NCBI GenBank assembly: GCA_029721435.1 | Contig: CM056577.1 | Location: 121,027,219-121,091,218 of the forward strand | DNA from: Gymnothorax reevesii | Taxonomy: Eukaryota; Chordata; Actinopteri; Anguilliformes; Muraenidae | Length of the DNA stretch: 64,000 nucleotides | Direction of reading: 5' to 3' | In this document: piece after piece, positions 22,381 to 37,019 of the stretch | Numbering within the stretch: position 1 is the first letter of the stretch | Layout: each line of letters starts with the position of its first letter | Notes under the pieces: generated by a model | What the model was told of the DNA's origin: nothing | Seen by the model: the letters and a program-made list of their open reading frames with translations, nothing else | Databases searched by the model: none | Position numbers and translations under genes: made by a program

Positions 22381-23941
22381 TTTCTGTTGGATTCATAATA
22401 TCCAAACAGCCGCTTTATAGTTCTTAAGAAAGGGACATCTGAGGGATCGGAGATCACATGCATTCAGAGTTGGTTTTTGGCCCTGCCCTATTGCCTGAGA
22501 TTTCATCCATCTTTCAACTGCATCTGACGTAGAGGGTGAAATTCCCAAAATATTTGTTTCAGGATATAAAGTTGCTCTGAATATGATTGGTTATAAGCTC
22601 ATGCATCAATCGACAAATTCATCAGCCTTATTAGCCCATGTTTGCTCTTGAGCTGCGAGGCCCTTTTTGGAGGCTCAAACGCAATTTCACCAGATTTCTC
22701 TAGTTTCCCCATCACCTCATTATTGCAACTTGTCACCTCATTATTGGACCTAATTTGCCAAAGCTCTAATGTTTTTTTTTTTTTTAGCTTGTTGCAGGCA
22801 ACAGATTTAGTGAATATTTTCAAATAATTGAATTCACAAGTTAAACCATAAAATATTGTGTTTACTCTTGCGTTTTCGATGAAGTAAAAGATGACTGGAC
22901 TTTTCAAGTCAGTCCCCTTTGATTGCTGGCTATTTTACACAATGTGACAATTTTCGAAATTGGGCTTGTGATAAACGTTTAAAAAAGCTTGTTGTCTGGT
23001 TGAACTCATCATATGCTAAATCAACGCTCAAACTAATACAGCGCAATATAATTATCTATGAAATAATTAAATCGTTCAACACAAATAGCCTACAGCACAT
23101 GCAGTATTTGGAATTAAGTAGTATATGGCCTTCGTTACACAAGTAGCTCTAATTTCAAAGAATAAGTTATTCCATATCACACTTATTGATTTTATTTTAT
23201 CTTTGCATTTAAATGACCATAGCCTCCGTCTAGTATCGTTATTTTCACGCCCCCAGTAAAATTCAGCCTCCTCCCCCTCCATCCCTAATTCTCACTCATC
23301 TGTTCGTCAGAGTCGTAAAGTCGCTTGGACTATTCACTCCGGGAATGGGATCTTGGACGAGGGTCAAGATAAAAATTACCCTTTTAAGAGGCTGTCCGTT
23401 CCTACGGCTTTTCTTAAATCTAGGAGAATAAGCCCTCGCGAAAAACAAAGGGAGAGCGTGCGCAAACAAATTAAAAACGAATGGAAGAACAAGAGAAGGA
23501 AATCGAGAATAGGGTATCTAAAGAAGAAAGACAACCCAAAGGTCTATGGGGCGCAAGTGTTTTGGAAACGGTTGCATTAGCCTAATACTGGAATCACCAA
23601 TAGGTACAAAAGTTATATATTTGTGGTGGCGGAAGAAGTTATTTCTTGAGTTGTAAAATCCGGATGTTAAAAAATTTGTCCTGAGTAATGTAATGCTGGT
23701 GCGCACCGTTTTACCATAAAGGACAATAGACAGGTGAGGGATAATGTCGCTCTAAGAAAGCCTAATAAAGGTGTAACTGAAGAGTTATAAGCCTATTGTG
23801 TATTAACATTAATTAATTATTAATTAGAAAAAGTATTAGCTATTAGCCCACTGAAATACTGCGACTCCAGTAAGTCCGTCTCAGCGCGCAACAGTGTATG
23901 GCGTTAAATCGGAACCTCTTCCACTATCCAAATAAGCGACA
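22381..23941 (+). promoter_or_regulatory. she 5' flank
   Basis: AT-rich non-coding sequence leading to the she start codon. No TATA box or CpG island stands out; the transcription start is unknown. Confidence 0.3.
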
Positions 23942-24448
23942 ATGGCGAAGTGGTTTAAAGATTTCCCCATAAATCTCAAGAACGGTACCGATCGGATCCG
24001 CTCAGCCTCCGAGTCGAGCTCTCAATCTCGACCCAAACCTGGACTTGGCACTGGGATTAGCACAAAAACTGGCAGCACCAGAGGCAGTCCGCGCAAAAAT
24101 TCTGGAGTCGAGGGCGGTAGCGTTGGCGGTGTGGGCTCTCTTCTTTCAGGCAGAAACAGAAAAAATTCGGCTGTCGAACTGGGACGTAATGGGACTACTG
24201 GTGGCGGTTCGATAAAAGATGGGAAGGTGTGGGATAGCCTGATCCCGGGAAAGAGTCGGAAAAACTCGAAGGTAGAGACTGGACTGGAAGAGCACCGGTC
24301 GCTCAAAAGTTCGAGTTCAGCGAACGCCTACATCAGCCGGCTGATAAAAGTGGACAAACATGACAAAAACTCAAACTTCAACCTGGGTACCAGCGGTCAA
24401 GCTGCACCGGAACAGGAGAAAGCGATCACTGCAAGTAGAACAGAGACG
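23942..24448 (+). CDS. she: SH2-domain adaptor SHE, exon 1 of 6 (residues 1-169)
   Basis: SHE belongs to the SHB/SHD/SHE/SHF adaptors: tyrosine-rich proteins with one C-terminal SH2 domain that act in receptor tyrosine kinase signalling. The ATG at 23942 (GCGACAATGG) begins MAKWFKDFP, close to the SHE N-terminus MAAKWFKEFP. The exon carries three copies of RKNS in an R-K-N-S-x-V-E context, at residues 51-54, 73-76 and 106-109, and the conserved AYISRLIKVD at 129-138. The donor is ACG|GTGAGT after residue 169 in phase 0. With all six exons the protein is 458 residues. SHB, SHD and SHF are less likely because the following exon matches SHE specifically. Confidence 0.92.
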
Positions 24449-26512
24449 GTGAGTGACATAAAGAATCCTTTAACTTTGGGATAAGAGAAATTTAAAGGGG
24501 GGTTATCTACAAACAGGTGTAGACTTGAAATCACTTAATTTCGCATTAAACATTTTTTGTGACGTTTTCCGTGTATTGAAATTACTTAGCCTATTACTCG
24601 CTTTAAACTAGATAAAATATTTAATTGCGCGTTTTATGAACGCAAAGGCAACTTAATTTAGTCCCGGTTAGATTTTGCGATCTCAACCATCCATAAAAAG
24701 CACAAATTTCTCTGCTGAGCTTGCCACAGCCAAAGCAGTTCAACGGGACGACGCCGTTCCAGGTGTTCAGCCAGTTTTGAATTTAGCCTGCAGATATTTC
24801 GCTGCACAGCTGTCAATACTCCTTTTCAGCGTTGTTCGCAGACAAATATTTCATGTGGTAGTCTTACGATAAATAGGAGCATTAAGATGAGGAATTAGGA
24901 CCTGGGCGTCGTGGGTTTTGCCACTGTTATAAAGCATTGAAAGGTTTAAGTAATGAAAGTTGATATTGTTGTGCTCGCCCCCTCCCTCACTCTTTGTCTC
25001 TCAGTCATTGTATGTACCCCTCCCTGTCTGCCCCCAGTCTCCCTTAACCTTCCTTATTCACTCTTTCCACGCCATCCCCCCATCCTTCTCCACCTCCACC
25101 ACCACCACCTCTATTGAATAAAATCAGATTTTCACATACCTCCCAAGTTTGAAGGATGGAAATCCTGGTCCATAACCACAGACCTTCATTCTGGTGAGGG
25201 GGGACGAGACATATCCTTATCATTTTATTGGGTGGAATTTGCGTTTAAATTAGGGCCTAGTTGATTCATAATTCATTATTACGCAGGGCTGGAGAAATAA
25301 CGCGTAGATCTCTAAATGCGCAAATTGCAGTTTTTTTTTTTGTCTTGCTTGCGGGTCCGCGGGTTTCGCTGTTCAAATGTGGGTCACTTGGGGGCTAAGA
25401 GTTAGCCTAATTGGCATGAACTGTTAGGTTGGCTGCTTGTGCAATGCTATTAAAACGTTTCGTTATAAAACCGCCTCTTGCGGAGTTCTCCCTCTAAGCC
25501 CAACAAATGTATTTATGATAGTAAATTTCTATAAACGTGGCTATGAAATTTAAAGTTAGTATCCATTAGAACAATGCATATGGGCCAGAGGGCAAACTGC
25601 TGCCATGCGTTTCTTACACCCAATGACTCATTAGTTTACCTCCTAGCTGAAAAAAAATTCGCTAATTAGCAAATCCGGGTTATCGGAACAAAATACAGGG
25701 AACGACGTTTATGCATGTCTTTCATGTGGGCCTATTGGTCTAATAGGACGCACAGGAGCCCATACGTGCCATACATCATGATACAATCGTATTTTGGCGT
25801 CTTCATCTCACACCCTTTTCTTTTTTTGATCCCTCTATCCCTTCTCACCCCTTAGCCCCCAACTATGAAACACATACACTCCTCCTTCTCCTCGTGTTCT
25901 CTCTTTCAACCCCTCTGGTGAAGCTATCAGGTTGTTGAAAGAATAGTGTCACTTGACACTCAGGTGTTAACCCTGTCCATGGCAGAGGCCTCTGGCGATA
26001 CTTTGATTATTCAAAAAAGAAAATGGTGTGGCAGGATGGTGTGATAAAAAGAGTGATAGTGGGGGAGAAAGGAAATAATAAAAGGAGATGAAGCTGGGGG
26101 GTGGGGAGAGTGGTTCACCTTTCAAATCGTCCCCGGCGACTCCCTGGTGATTGTTAGATTCCAAGACCGCAACTTCATCATTGTTTTTCCCTTTTTTTTT
26201 TGTCCTCAAAGCATAGAATTTGGGATGGGTTTGCAGACAGTTCTGTGGCATGTGATGTCAGTCTACTGAAGTCATTAAACCGGACAGGGCTATTTGCTTT
26301 GTACCACGTGATTCATTCCACATGACATTGCTGTGGGAAAAACGAAAGGCTGTGTTGCTTAACGCTTTGTTTGGTTTTGCACTTTGAACACTATTTCTTT
26401 GAATGTTCAAAATTCAGTGTTCTCACAATATCTTCAGTGTAATCATCATTAGAACAGAACAGTTAAGAATAGGCCTATAATGCTCCATAGAAAAAATTCT
26501 GACCAAACACAG
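24449..26512 (+). other. she intron 1, first part, nothing recognised
   Basis: Non-coding intronic sequence with short pyrimidine-rich stretches near 24980-25120 and 25800-25920. No repeat family was recognised. Confidence 0.45.
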
Positions 26513-26650
26513 CACTGTGAAAAAGTATTTTCCCCCTTCTTAATTTCCTCTACATATTCGCCACACTTAATTATTTCAGATCAGCAAACTGATTTTAATA
26601 TTAGGCAAAGATGGCCTTAGTGAACACAAATGTAGTTTTTAGCTTACCGG
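26513..26650. mobile_element. DNA-transposon terminus (GTGAAAAAGTATTTTCCCCC family)
   Basis: The phrase 'gtgaaaaagtattttccccc' followed by 'attatttcagatcagcaaac' and 'ttttaatattaggcaaagat' resembles a common Tc1-like transposon end in fish. Only one end is present; the partner was not found. Confidence 0.35.
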
Positions 26651-27139
26651 TCCTATGGGTAAGGCTTACCGGCCCTATGATGTTTATTTCGGATTTTTGA
26701 TTGAATCATTTTTTTCCATTTTATGGGCCCTTGAAATTTTGGCCCTAATTATAAACCAAAAAAAATAGGACTGAGAAATTAAAAAAAGTTAATTGGTGAT
26801 TAATAAGCGCATTGAGCCATCACCTTGGTTTACATTCCATCAATTACAACTTAAGCTTAACTTGAACTTCGTGTGTTAAAACGTCACCGGGGGAAACTGA
26901 ATTTACCTGGAGAAAATTGGGTGGGTAAGTGGCTCCACTCTGCTGCGCTGCACGGTGACTCCAACATTGTGACCATGTCAACTGACACACGCCAACGCGC
27001 AGACTCCGCGCTGCAGGACCGCAGCTATTTGAGGAGCCGATTATTACATTTAAATGTATTTTTTGGTGAATTCATCTTTTATTTCGATGCTTTGAGGGGC
27101 TTTTAGACGTAATGGTGATTTGTTTTACAAGTATAGTTT

Positions 27140-27240
27140 AAGAGCATTAAAGTTAGGGGGGCAGCCAGGGGGGCAAGGCTCGACAGTGGGGGGGCAGTTG
27201 CCCCCCTCTAAACCCCCCCCCTGTAGATCCGCCCCTGATT
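27140..27240. mobile_element. hAT-like terminus, single-ended
   Basis: G- and C-rich fold-back sequence ending TAGATCCGCCCCTG, whose complement CAGGGGCGGATCTA is a typical hAT-like end. No matching second end was seen nearby. Confidence 0.35.
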
Positions 27241-30200
27241 CTGGGGCAGCTTTGCTGCTTCAGGACCTGAGCTACTTGCCATGATTGCTGGAATCATAAA
27301 ATTCTCTATAAAGAAAATCCTGAGTGAGAATGTCCAGCGTTCGGTTAATGACCTCAAGCTCAAGTGTAGTTAGGTTATGAAGCAGGACTATGATTTGAAG
27401 CTCACGAACAGGTCCACTTTTCAATGGCTCAAACGAAACAAAATGAATGTTTGAGTAGCTAGTCAAAGTCTTGACTTGAATCCAGTTGAGATGCTGTAGT
27501 ATGATGTCAAACTGACAGTTCATGCTTGAAAACACTAATGCAGCTGAATTAAAACAATTCTAAAGTAATGGGTCAAAATTCCTCCACAACAATGTAAAAA
27601 AAAAAAGAACCACTCATTGCCAGTTTGATTCCAGTTATTTAAGGACTGAGCTGCACCAAAAAAAAACTGCTCAATTTCTCACACAGGAAATATTTCTCCT
27701 AAAAAAATTAGTTGACTGTACAGACAAAAAGAACTGTGCAAAAAAGGGCAGAGGTGCGAATGTTTCAGTCCAAATTGGACTTTCCGCAGTGTGAAATGAA
27801 GCATGTATTCTGAGCCACCTCATTTAAAAGGCTGCTCTACAGCAGATATGTGATCTCGAGCTTAGAGCTGCTTGCAGTTCATACCACGATGGGAGGCAAC
27901 CAAGGTATTAGTTTTAGGCCAAGGGTAAGGAATTCTACTAATCAAGGCCCTTAACAAACAATCCAGAGGTTGATTAGTAGAATCAGGTGTGTAGCAGCTT
28001 GGTTTGTATGAAAGCCTGCATCCACAGTGGCTCTGCATGGCACAGTGGCTCGGGGGGGGGGTGTTATTTGCATGGGTGATACAGGTTTGAATAACTCTTT
28101 ACTGTCTATGAAATTATCATTTCATATAATAGCTGCAGTTTGTATTTGGTCACATTGTCTTTGTTTTTCATTGAAATTTGTGGGATGATCTGAACCATGT
28201 AAATATGACAAATAAGCAAAATTAGAATAAATCCCACAAAATTGGTCCTACTGTGTCCAGTCAGTTGTACTGGTTAACTGGAGATTTGTGATCAACGGGG
28301 AATGGCCTTTGTAATGGTCATTTTTAAGGGAAAGTATAAAACAAGTGACCTTGAATGACCCAGAGAAATGCAACGGTAGGTCGTGCATCTGTACTCCTTT
28401 AGATGCAGCAGTTGGAAAAACCCAAAATGCCACTGCAGGTGTCTTCTGAACACCCAAGATCAGTTGTTTTAAGGTGCAGGATCATAAACGAGATAAGAAT
28501 GCTCTTGCCTGAACATTCAAAGGCTGTCCTGGTAACTGTCATGGAATTCTTGAACAGTAAAAATTCTAGGAAAAAAGCAACCACTTTCCAACTACCTGCC
28601 GCTTAAAGGTTGAGTGACTCCTTATAGTTAATAAAAGATGACCCCATGCAATGCCCCTCCCCCTAGGCATTCCAGAGCTTTGGCTACCAGCCTTCATCTA
28701 ATTATTCAATTATCCCCTTGGTTCCTTCAGTTAATGAGCTTGCCTGGTCTTCCTTAATTATTAATATTACACTGTCTATTTAAGCCTTTGTTCTCCCCCT
28801 CACTGGCAGGTAGTCTTGATGTGTAACATGCTTTTGTTTGCATTCACCCTTTTTGTCATCTCCTTTAAGTTTTGCATTTGTCTTTATTCACTTTCTTTGT
28901 TTAATAAACATCTCTATTCCAGCACCCGGGTCCCCTTCTCCCATCACTCTCTTGGTGCCCTTTTAACATCTTTGGGCACCAGGATGTCACACACCAATTG
29001 GGCTTATCTGCTTGCTTGTTACATAATTGAGTGCCTTTTGTTTGTTTTGATGGCAATGAGCAAGAAGCTGTCCAGGAATTTTATTTCACGGAGACATTGT
29101 GAATGAGAGCGTGTGAGGAAACACCATTGTTGTTGAGACACACCCCCCCAAGAACTGGGTCCAGATAATAATACTATACATGTTGGCTGATTAAGTGCTG
29201 TCAAGGTGTATATCATTTAAGTGCATCTTAAACCATGATTCATCAACTGAGTGATCTTCAAAATGTATTGGTTTAGTATCACCTTCAAGCAATGTGTTTG
29301 AATTGGTGGAATTTTGGCTGCAATATTGATTTCATGCTCCAGTTACGCAGGCCTACATTGGAATCATCATTCATGATCAGCCAATGATCTTTAAGTTTAA
29401 TGAGCTGTCATGCTAACACCTCTGTATTTACCCCCCTACAACATCCCTAATTTAAATTCAGTTTACTCTTGTTTCATTTGGGACCTGATTTTACCACAAC
29501 ATCTGGCATTTGCTACAGCTTTTTGCTTACACAAAATCAATAGCTACTAATGGCTGGTCATGTTTATTTTGTTTGAATCACTGGTTGCATTATTAGCTTA
29601 TGGCGCATAATAAATGCTTTAGTATTGTCTTTCTGTGGCATATCGAGCACCACAGACCTTGAGATCCTGTAATCTAATGCTCCTCCTTAAAGGCAGTGGC
29701 TCCGTAAATTTCAGAACCATTATCCCTTTCAATGACCAGATGGGCTTTCTGCTCTCTCACTTTCCATAAACTTACAGCTAAATCAGTTAAAATGCTGTCA
29801 GGAGAAAAATCACCAGCTGCTCTTATACAAATTAAGAAGAGACTGCAATTAACCCCTTAACTGTCACCTGCATTTTCTCACATTTAGCCTGGCCCCAATT
29901 AGGGCCCAGTGACAGTTAAAGAAGGTAATGACTCTATGACTTCATTTTGAAATATTCCTTGTAAAATCCTCAGGAACTGCAGAAGGGGGCTTCATTTTGG
30001 AATCAGCTAGCCTCAGAAACAACCATAAGATGCTACCTAGGCAATAAACTCTTTGGAAGGATAAATAGAAAGCAGTTGGTCAGCACTTGATTGGGGGGAA
30101 AAAAAAAGTTTGGAAAACATTTGTGTGGTCTTTACTGGAATATTGTTGGAATTAGAGGCGGAAGAGAATTCTGAGGTCAGATGACACCAGAATCATCATT

Positions 30201-31352
30201 TTTGGCCGTAAATATCATTAGCATCTTCGGAAAGCAAAAAAGGTATTTAAGGAAAAGCACCTCATACTTACCGTCTAATACAGAGTTGGTTCGCTGATAT
30301 TTTGTTGTCAATGGAGCGGGAGCACGGGATCAAATGCGTCATAAATTCCACCAACTGCGAGGAAATGTTGGCAAAAATATGGTTTTCGCTAGTAAGCTGA
30401 AATTTGACCACAGATGGATTTCCTGGTGATATAATGTCCCAAAATACACCAGATTCACAGAGAAATGCTTCAGGGTAAACAAGATATACTGCAATGGCCA
30501 ATTCAGTCTCCAGATGTACCATTTCAAACCTGTGGTCTGAACGAAACCCAGCCATCCAAAAATGCAAAACCAAATGATATGAATGAAATCTCTGCAAATG
30601 TGTTCATCATCCGTATGATAAATTACAGGGAAAGACTCAGGCAGTCATGTTCACCAGGGGTTTTTCTTGAAGTTTCAAACAGGGGAAACAATTTCACCTA
30701 ACATTGTCAGAAAAAAAAAAATTAACAAAAAAATGAAAGATGATAATGAATGTTTTGAATTGACATTTATATAGCATGCTTGGATTTATCTTATGCATTA
30801 ATAACTCTATTTTGTGATTACATGCCACCTTTGTTCTTCATGACCTTGCCCTGGAGGATCTGGGGAGGTGTTGTTTTTAGTTACTTCTGTTTGTTTGCAT
30901 GTTCCTCTGTCAGCAACATAAACTCAACATCTCAGCAATCTTTTCCAAACTTCATAGACAGGTTGACCATGGTTCTGCGATACGCCCTCCAAACCCTGCA
31001 ATAGCTGCAGCCATGGCAGGGTTGGAGGGCTTATCTCGCAACTTCGGCAAGATTCTCGCGTAGTTTTTCGGGAATCTAGCGCAGCCGGCTTACTTGCAGA
31101 CGCGCTCGAACGCAGCCATAATTTTTACCTTGAGTTCAATTGCCCTGTCAAAGAGCATCTTTCCCATCAGAATATGAGAGTTGAGGAGGCGAGGAACTGG
31201 TAAGAGCCGTCAATCAACCGACGTCATACAGGCGACACTGTTTGGTCTCAACAAGAGTTATGGGAAATGAGGTCTAGAAGCGCACCTGCAATTACAGTTT
31301 ACTGCCAAAGATGTCAACGTAAACAAACCAATTCAAATCTTACGGATTACCA
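27241..31352 (+). other. she intron 1, central part
   Basis: Mostly AT-rich non-coding sequence. Near 28640-28990 is a stretch with a TATTTAAG box and AATAAA that resembles another LTR-like repeat. At 30976-31048 there is a hairpin with about 22-nt imperfect arms (GCGATACGCCCTCCAAACCC and its partner). A minus-strand frame of 109 codons at 30268-30597 has no recognised domain and is not called. Confidence 0.4.
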
Positions 31353-31464
31353 CTTTAAATGCAGGCTGGTAGGCTTACATGGCCCAATCAGATAAAATCA
31401 CATGACCACTAGTAAGACGCATCTCATAAGTAGAAACATCAATACATATAACCATAATGCGCTG

Positions 31465-31890
31465 TTTCAGTTGCCTGGATGTTTTACCCATTTATGCCAA
31501 ACCACAGGAACAACGTAACATACATATCACGAGTGTGGATGCACAAGTTATTACCTCTTTCATGGAAAATTTCTTATTTGTATGGGGATGATAAAAAAAA
31601 AATTGGTTTTCAAGGTATTATTGCACTGTGCACAATTTCCACAGCGATAATTTCCTGCAGGTAAAGGGGATTTCTCCCTCGCTTGTTTATAAAAAGAGGC
31701 TGAAATTTAATATGGGGGCCAATTCAGGGTCTGAGGTCAAAATATGCCAGTGTTTCTCAAAAGTAGATTTAATAGTGAAAGAGAGAGGAGAATAAGAGGT
31801 GATGCAAGTAACAGAGGACTTTTTATTTGTATCACCTCTTATTCTCTCTTTCAGTATTAAATCTACTTTTAAGTAGAAACAGCGCATTAG
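31465..31890. mobile_element. Nested small inverted-repeat element with internal 50-bp fold-back
   Basis: TAATGCGCTGTTTC at the left pairs exactly with GAAACAGCGCATTA at 31877-31890. Inside, 31751-31886 forms a hairpin: arms of about 50 bp around AGTAGATTTAATA...AATAAGAGGTGAT with a loop of about 30 bases. Its position just inside the left arm of the larger element suggests a later insertion. Confidence 0.6.
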
Positions 31891-32167
31891 TGAAAATGAA
31901 AGCTCTATACGCAGAAATTAAAGAAATTATCCTGTGGCTGTCCATTTTAATAATAAAAAACATGAAAAAAACATTTCTACCTTGACAAAATTCCACATGA
32001 CAAAATCTTTCTAATCTGGTCTCCTCTCCTGTTTTCAGGGGCTGGGACGGTTAGAAGGCGGCAATTTATTTTATTTTTTTTGCATTTTTTTTCATGCTCA
32101 TACCATGTTTTCCATCTCATGATTGCACTGTAAACGTGGTTATTCTTATGCCTTGGAAGCTTTTTTA

Positions 32168-32360
32168 TCCCCCCGGCATATAATGCGGGGGGATATAGCT
32201 ATCGCTCTGTCCGTCTGTCCGTCTGTAAACATGAGTGTGTCCGGGGCATATCTCGGAAACTATATGTGCTAGCTTCACCAAGCTTGACACACATGTCAAT
32301 CATGATGTGTAGATGTGCCTTTTAAAGGTTGTTACACAACCTACAGCCGAGGGGATCTGC
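32168..32360 (+). mobile_element. Hairpin-started repeat, possibly Helitron-related
   Basis: Begins TCCCCCCGGCATATAATGCG, a near-perfect hairpin closing with GGGGGGATA, followed by CTGTCCGTCTGTCCGTCTG. The hairpin start resembles the element at 61031. The 3' end was not located. Confidence 0.35.
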
Positions 32361-32551
32361 CATTGCCAGATAGATCTTGTTTCTATTTTGCTATGTATTG
32401 CAAATACTTTATTGTCTTTCCTAAATTAGGTTATTATTACCTTTGTATATGGTTATTTGTATTGATGTTTTTACTTATGAGATGCGTCTTACTAGTAGTC
32501 ATGTGATTTTACCTGATTGGGCCACGTAGGCCTACCAGCCTGCATTAAAGA

Positions 32552-33658
<1,107 letters not shown>

Positions 33659-33871
33659 TAAAGTACTTGCGTAAGGACACGTACTTATGCCCGTGATTCT
33701 GTGCAGTTATGTTTGTGTCTGTGTGTGTGTGGCTCTGCGCAGTTCTGCATGTGAGTGTGTGTAAGTCTGTGCTGTGGTACATGTGTGTCACTGTGTATGT
33801 CTGGGCAGTTCTGTGCATCAGTTTCTGTGTCTGTGTGTGTGTCTGAGCGGGTTTTTTTGTGAGCGTGTGCC

Positions 33872-34140
33872 TTCGTTTGTCTGTGCAGCCCTGGGTGTGT
33901 GTGTCTCTGTGTGTGTGTGTGCAGCTCTGTTCGTGAGTGTGTGTCTTTGTTTGTCTGTGCAGCCCTGCGTGTGTGTGTCTCTGTGTGTGTGTGTGCAGCT
34001 CTGTTCGTGAGTGTCTGTCTTCGTTTGTCTGTGCAGCCCTGCGTGTGTGTGTCTCTGTGTGTGTGTGTGCAGCTCTGTTCGTTAGTGTGTCTTCGTTTGT
34101 CTGTGCAGCCCTGCGTGTGTGTCTGTGTGTGTCTATGCAG
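33872..34140 (+). repeat. GT-rich minisatellite, about 74-bp unit, 4 copies
   Basis: The anchor CTGTGCAGCCCTG starts at 33881, 33955, 34029 and 34101, giving spacings of 74, 74 and 72. Each unit also has GTGTGCAGCTCTGTTCGT. It lies in she intron 2. Confidence 0.93.
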
Positions 34141-35118
34141 CTTTATTTGCGCTTACATTTCGGTGTGTCTGTATGCAGAGAGGTGCGCATATATTAGCAC
34201 ATGTGCCTCCATGTGTGTATGTGTGTGCGTGTGTGTGCATATGTGAATGCAAGTGCACATGTTGACCTGACGGTATATGTGTGTATAAACGTGTGGTGTG
34301 TGCGTGTGCACGTTCATGCTCATGTTGCATTCAGAATAGAACATTGCAAGCACAACCCTCTTCCTTCTGCTCCTTGTTCTGCAACCCAGAAGGTTGCCAT
34401 GGTGACTGTGTTGCGCTGGGACAATGGGCGCAGTTTCCTGTCTACTTCCTGTTTCCTGCCTCTGTTTCCTGGTACCATTCTCTGAATAGGAAGTTGCCCT
34501 GCACTGACCCTCCCCTCGCCTTCCCCACCACCCCTCCCCTTCATATGTCTCTTACAAGCCCCCCCCTCCCCCTTTTTTTATGTGGGTTGGCCTACTCATT
34601 CCCCCCACCCCCACTCCCATCCTTGGAACTTTGGAACTTCCCAGAATTCAGGAAGTGAGCTGTCATTCATCCAAATGACCTTTTCCTCTATGAGGCCTTT
34701 GTTTTACCAGGAACAAGTACAACTGCCCTCAAGTGAGCCACAGTATTGTCAGACTACAATAATACCGTAAAGTATCAAAACCAATAGCAGACTAAACTAC
34801 TTGGTCCAGCATTAAGTAAAGCACTGATGATGAGAATGCTAGTGTAATAACATAATCTGTGTTCATGTAGTGCTATATGTTTGAACAATTGCTCCTGCCT
34901 TTGAAAACCAGCTTAGATCCAATATGAGTATTTAAAAAAAGACAAACAGCCAGTTGTTACTCGCATACCCTCGGTGCGGCATTTAACAGCATGTATTTTA
35001 GTCAGATGTAGGCTGCGCTTTGGACAGCTGCCTCACGAGACCAGCGCTTCGTCACAGCTTCACTCTGCTCGAGTACAGGAGAGGGGTACAGTCAGTTTTA
35101 ACAGCATTGTACAGGCTC

Positions 35119-35271
35119 TAGGACTCTAGACTTTTCGTCCCTGGATTTTTCATCCCAAATAATGCTTTGCCCTCGTCCTGCATTATACCCCTAACCGTTC
35201 CTCGGGGACTAAGAATTTGGGGATGAAAAGTTCAGGGGCGAAAACTCCGAGGACGAAAAGTCCAGTACCCC
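35119..35271. repeat. Small fold-back element
   Basis: GACTTTTCGTCC near 35128 pairs with GGACGAAAAGTC near 35252-35263, and TTTTTCATCCC pairs with GGGGATGAAAAG inside. The whole behaves as an imperfect hairpin of about 150 bases, typical of a MITE. Family unknown. Confidence 0.6.
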
Positions 35272-35512
35272 ATTGAACATTACTCTCAGTTCTTCCCCGA
35301 ACAAGCGCGTACTTTGTTTTCCTGTGCCGTAGTTTTGTGCATGTTTGGATTCTGATTACAGTGTGAAAAGAAGTGGCTTACAAACTCATTTAAGTGAAGA
35401 ATTGAAAACTGTCTGCTTTCTCCTGAGCTGGTAGCAAGAGCCATCTACGAGCAACCATGTGCATTTTTCACGAGTTTGAAAAGTTAGAATTTGGAGGGAT
35501 ATGCTGATTTAA

Positions 35513-36825
<1,313 letters not shown>

Positions 36826-37019
36826 CAACCCCAATTCCGAAATAATTGGGACAAAGTGTAAATTGTGAATAAAATCAAAACACAATGACTTTCAAATCAC
36901 ACCAGCCAGTATTTTATTCACGATAGAACAGAGATAACAAAGCAAATGTTGAAACTGAGAAATTTTACAATTTTATCCACAAAATGAGCTCATTTCAAAT
37001 TTCATGGCTGCTACAGGTC

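Larger units (their letters stand above)
31353..32551. mobile_element. Long-inverted-repeat element (arms about 110 bp) with nested insertions
   Basis: The segment 31353-31464 matches the reverse complement of 32441-32551 over about 110 bp with few differences: AATGCAGGCTGGTAGGC, then ATCACATGACCACTAGTAAG and GACGCATCTCATAAGTAGAAACATC. It is a typical fold-back or MITE with long arms. The interior holds a second inverted-repeat element and a hairpin-started element. No transposase and no clear target duplication were seen. Confidence 0.75.

Noticed and set aside
30268..30597. Minus-strand frame of 109 codons in she intron 1
   Set aside because: No recognisable domain, no flanking splice signals that fit, and another frame on the same strand is also open; considered chance or an unknown repeat.
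33774..34353. Cys/Val-rich frames on both strands
   Set aside because: Products of the GT-rich minisatellite in she intron 2.
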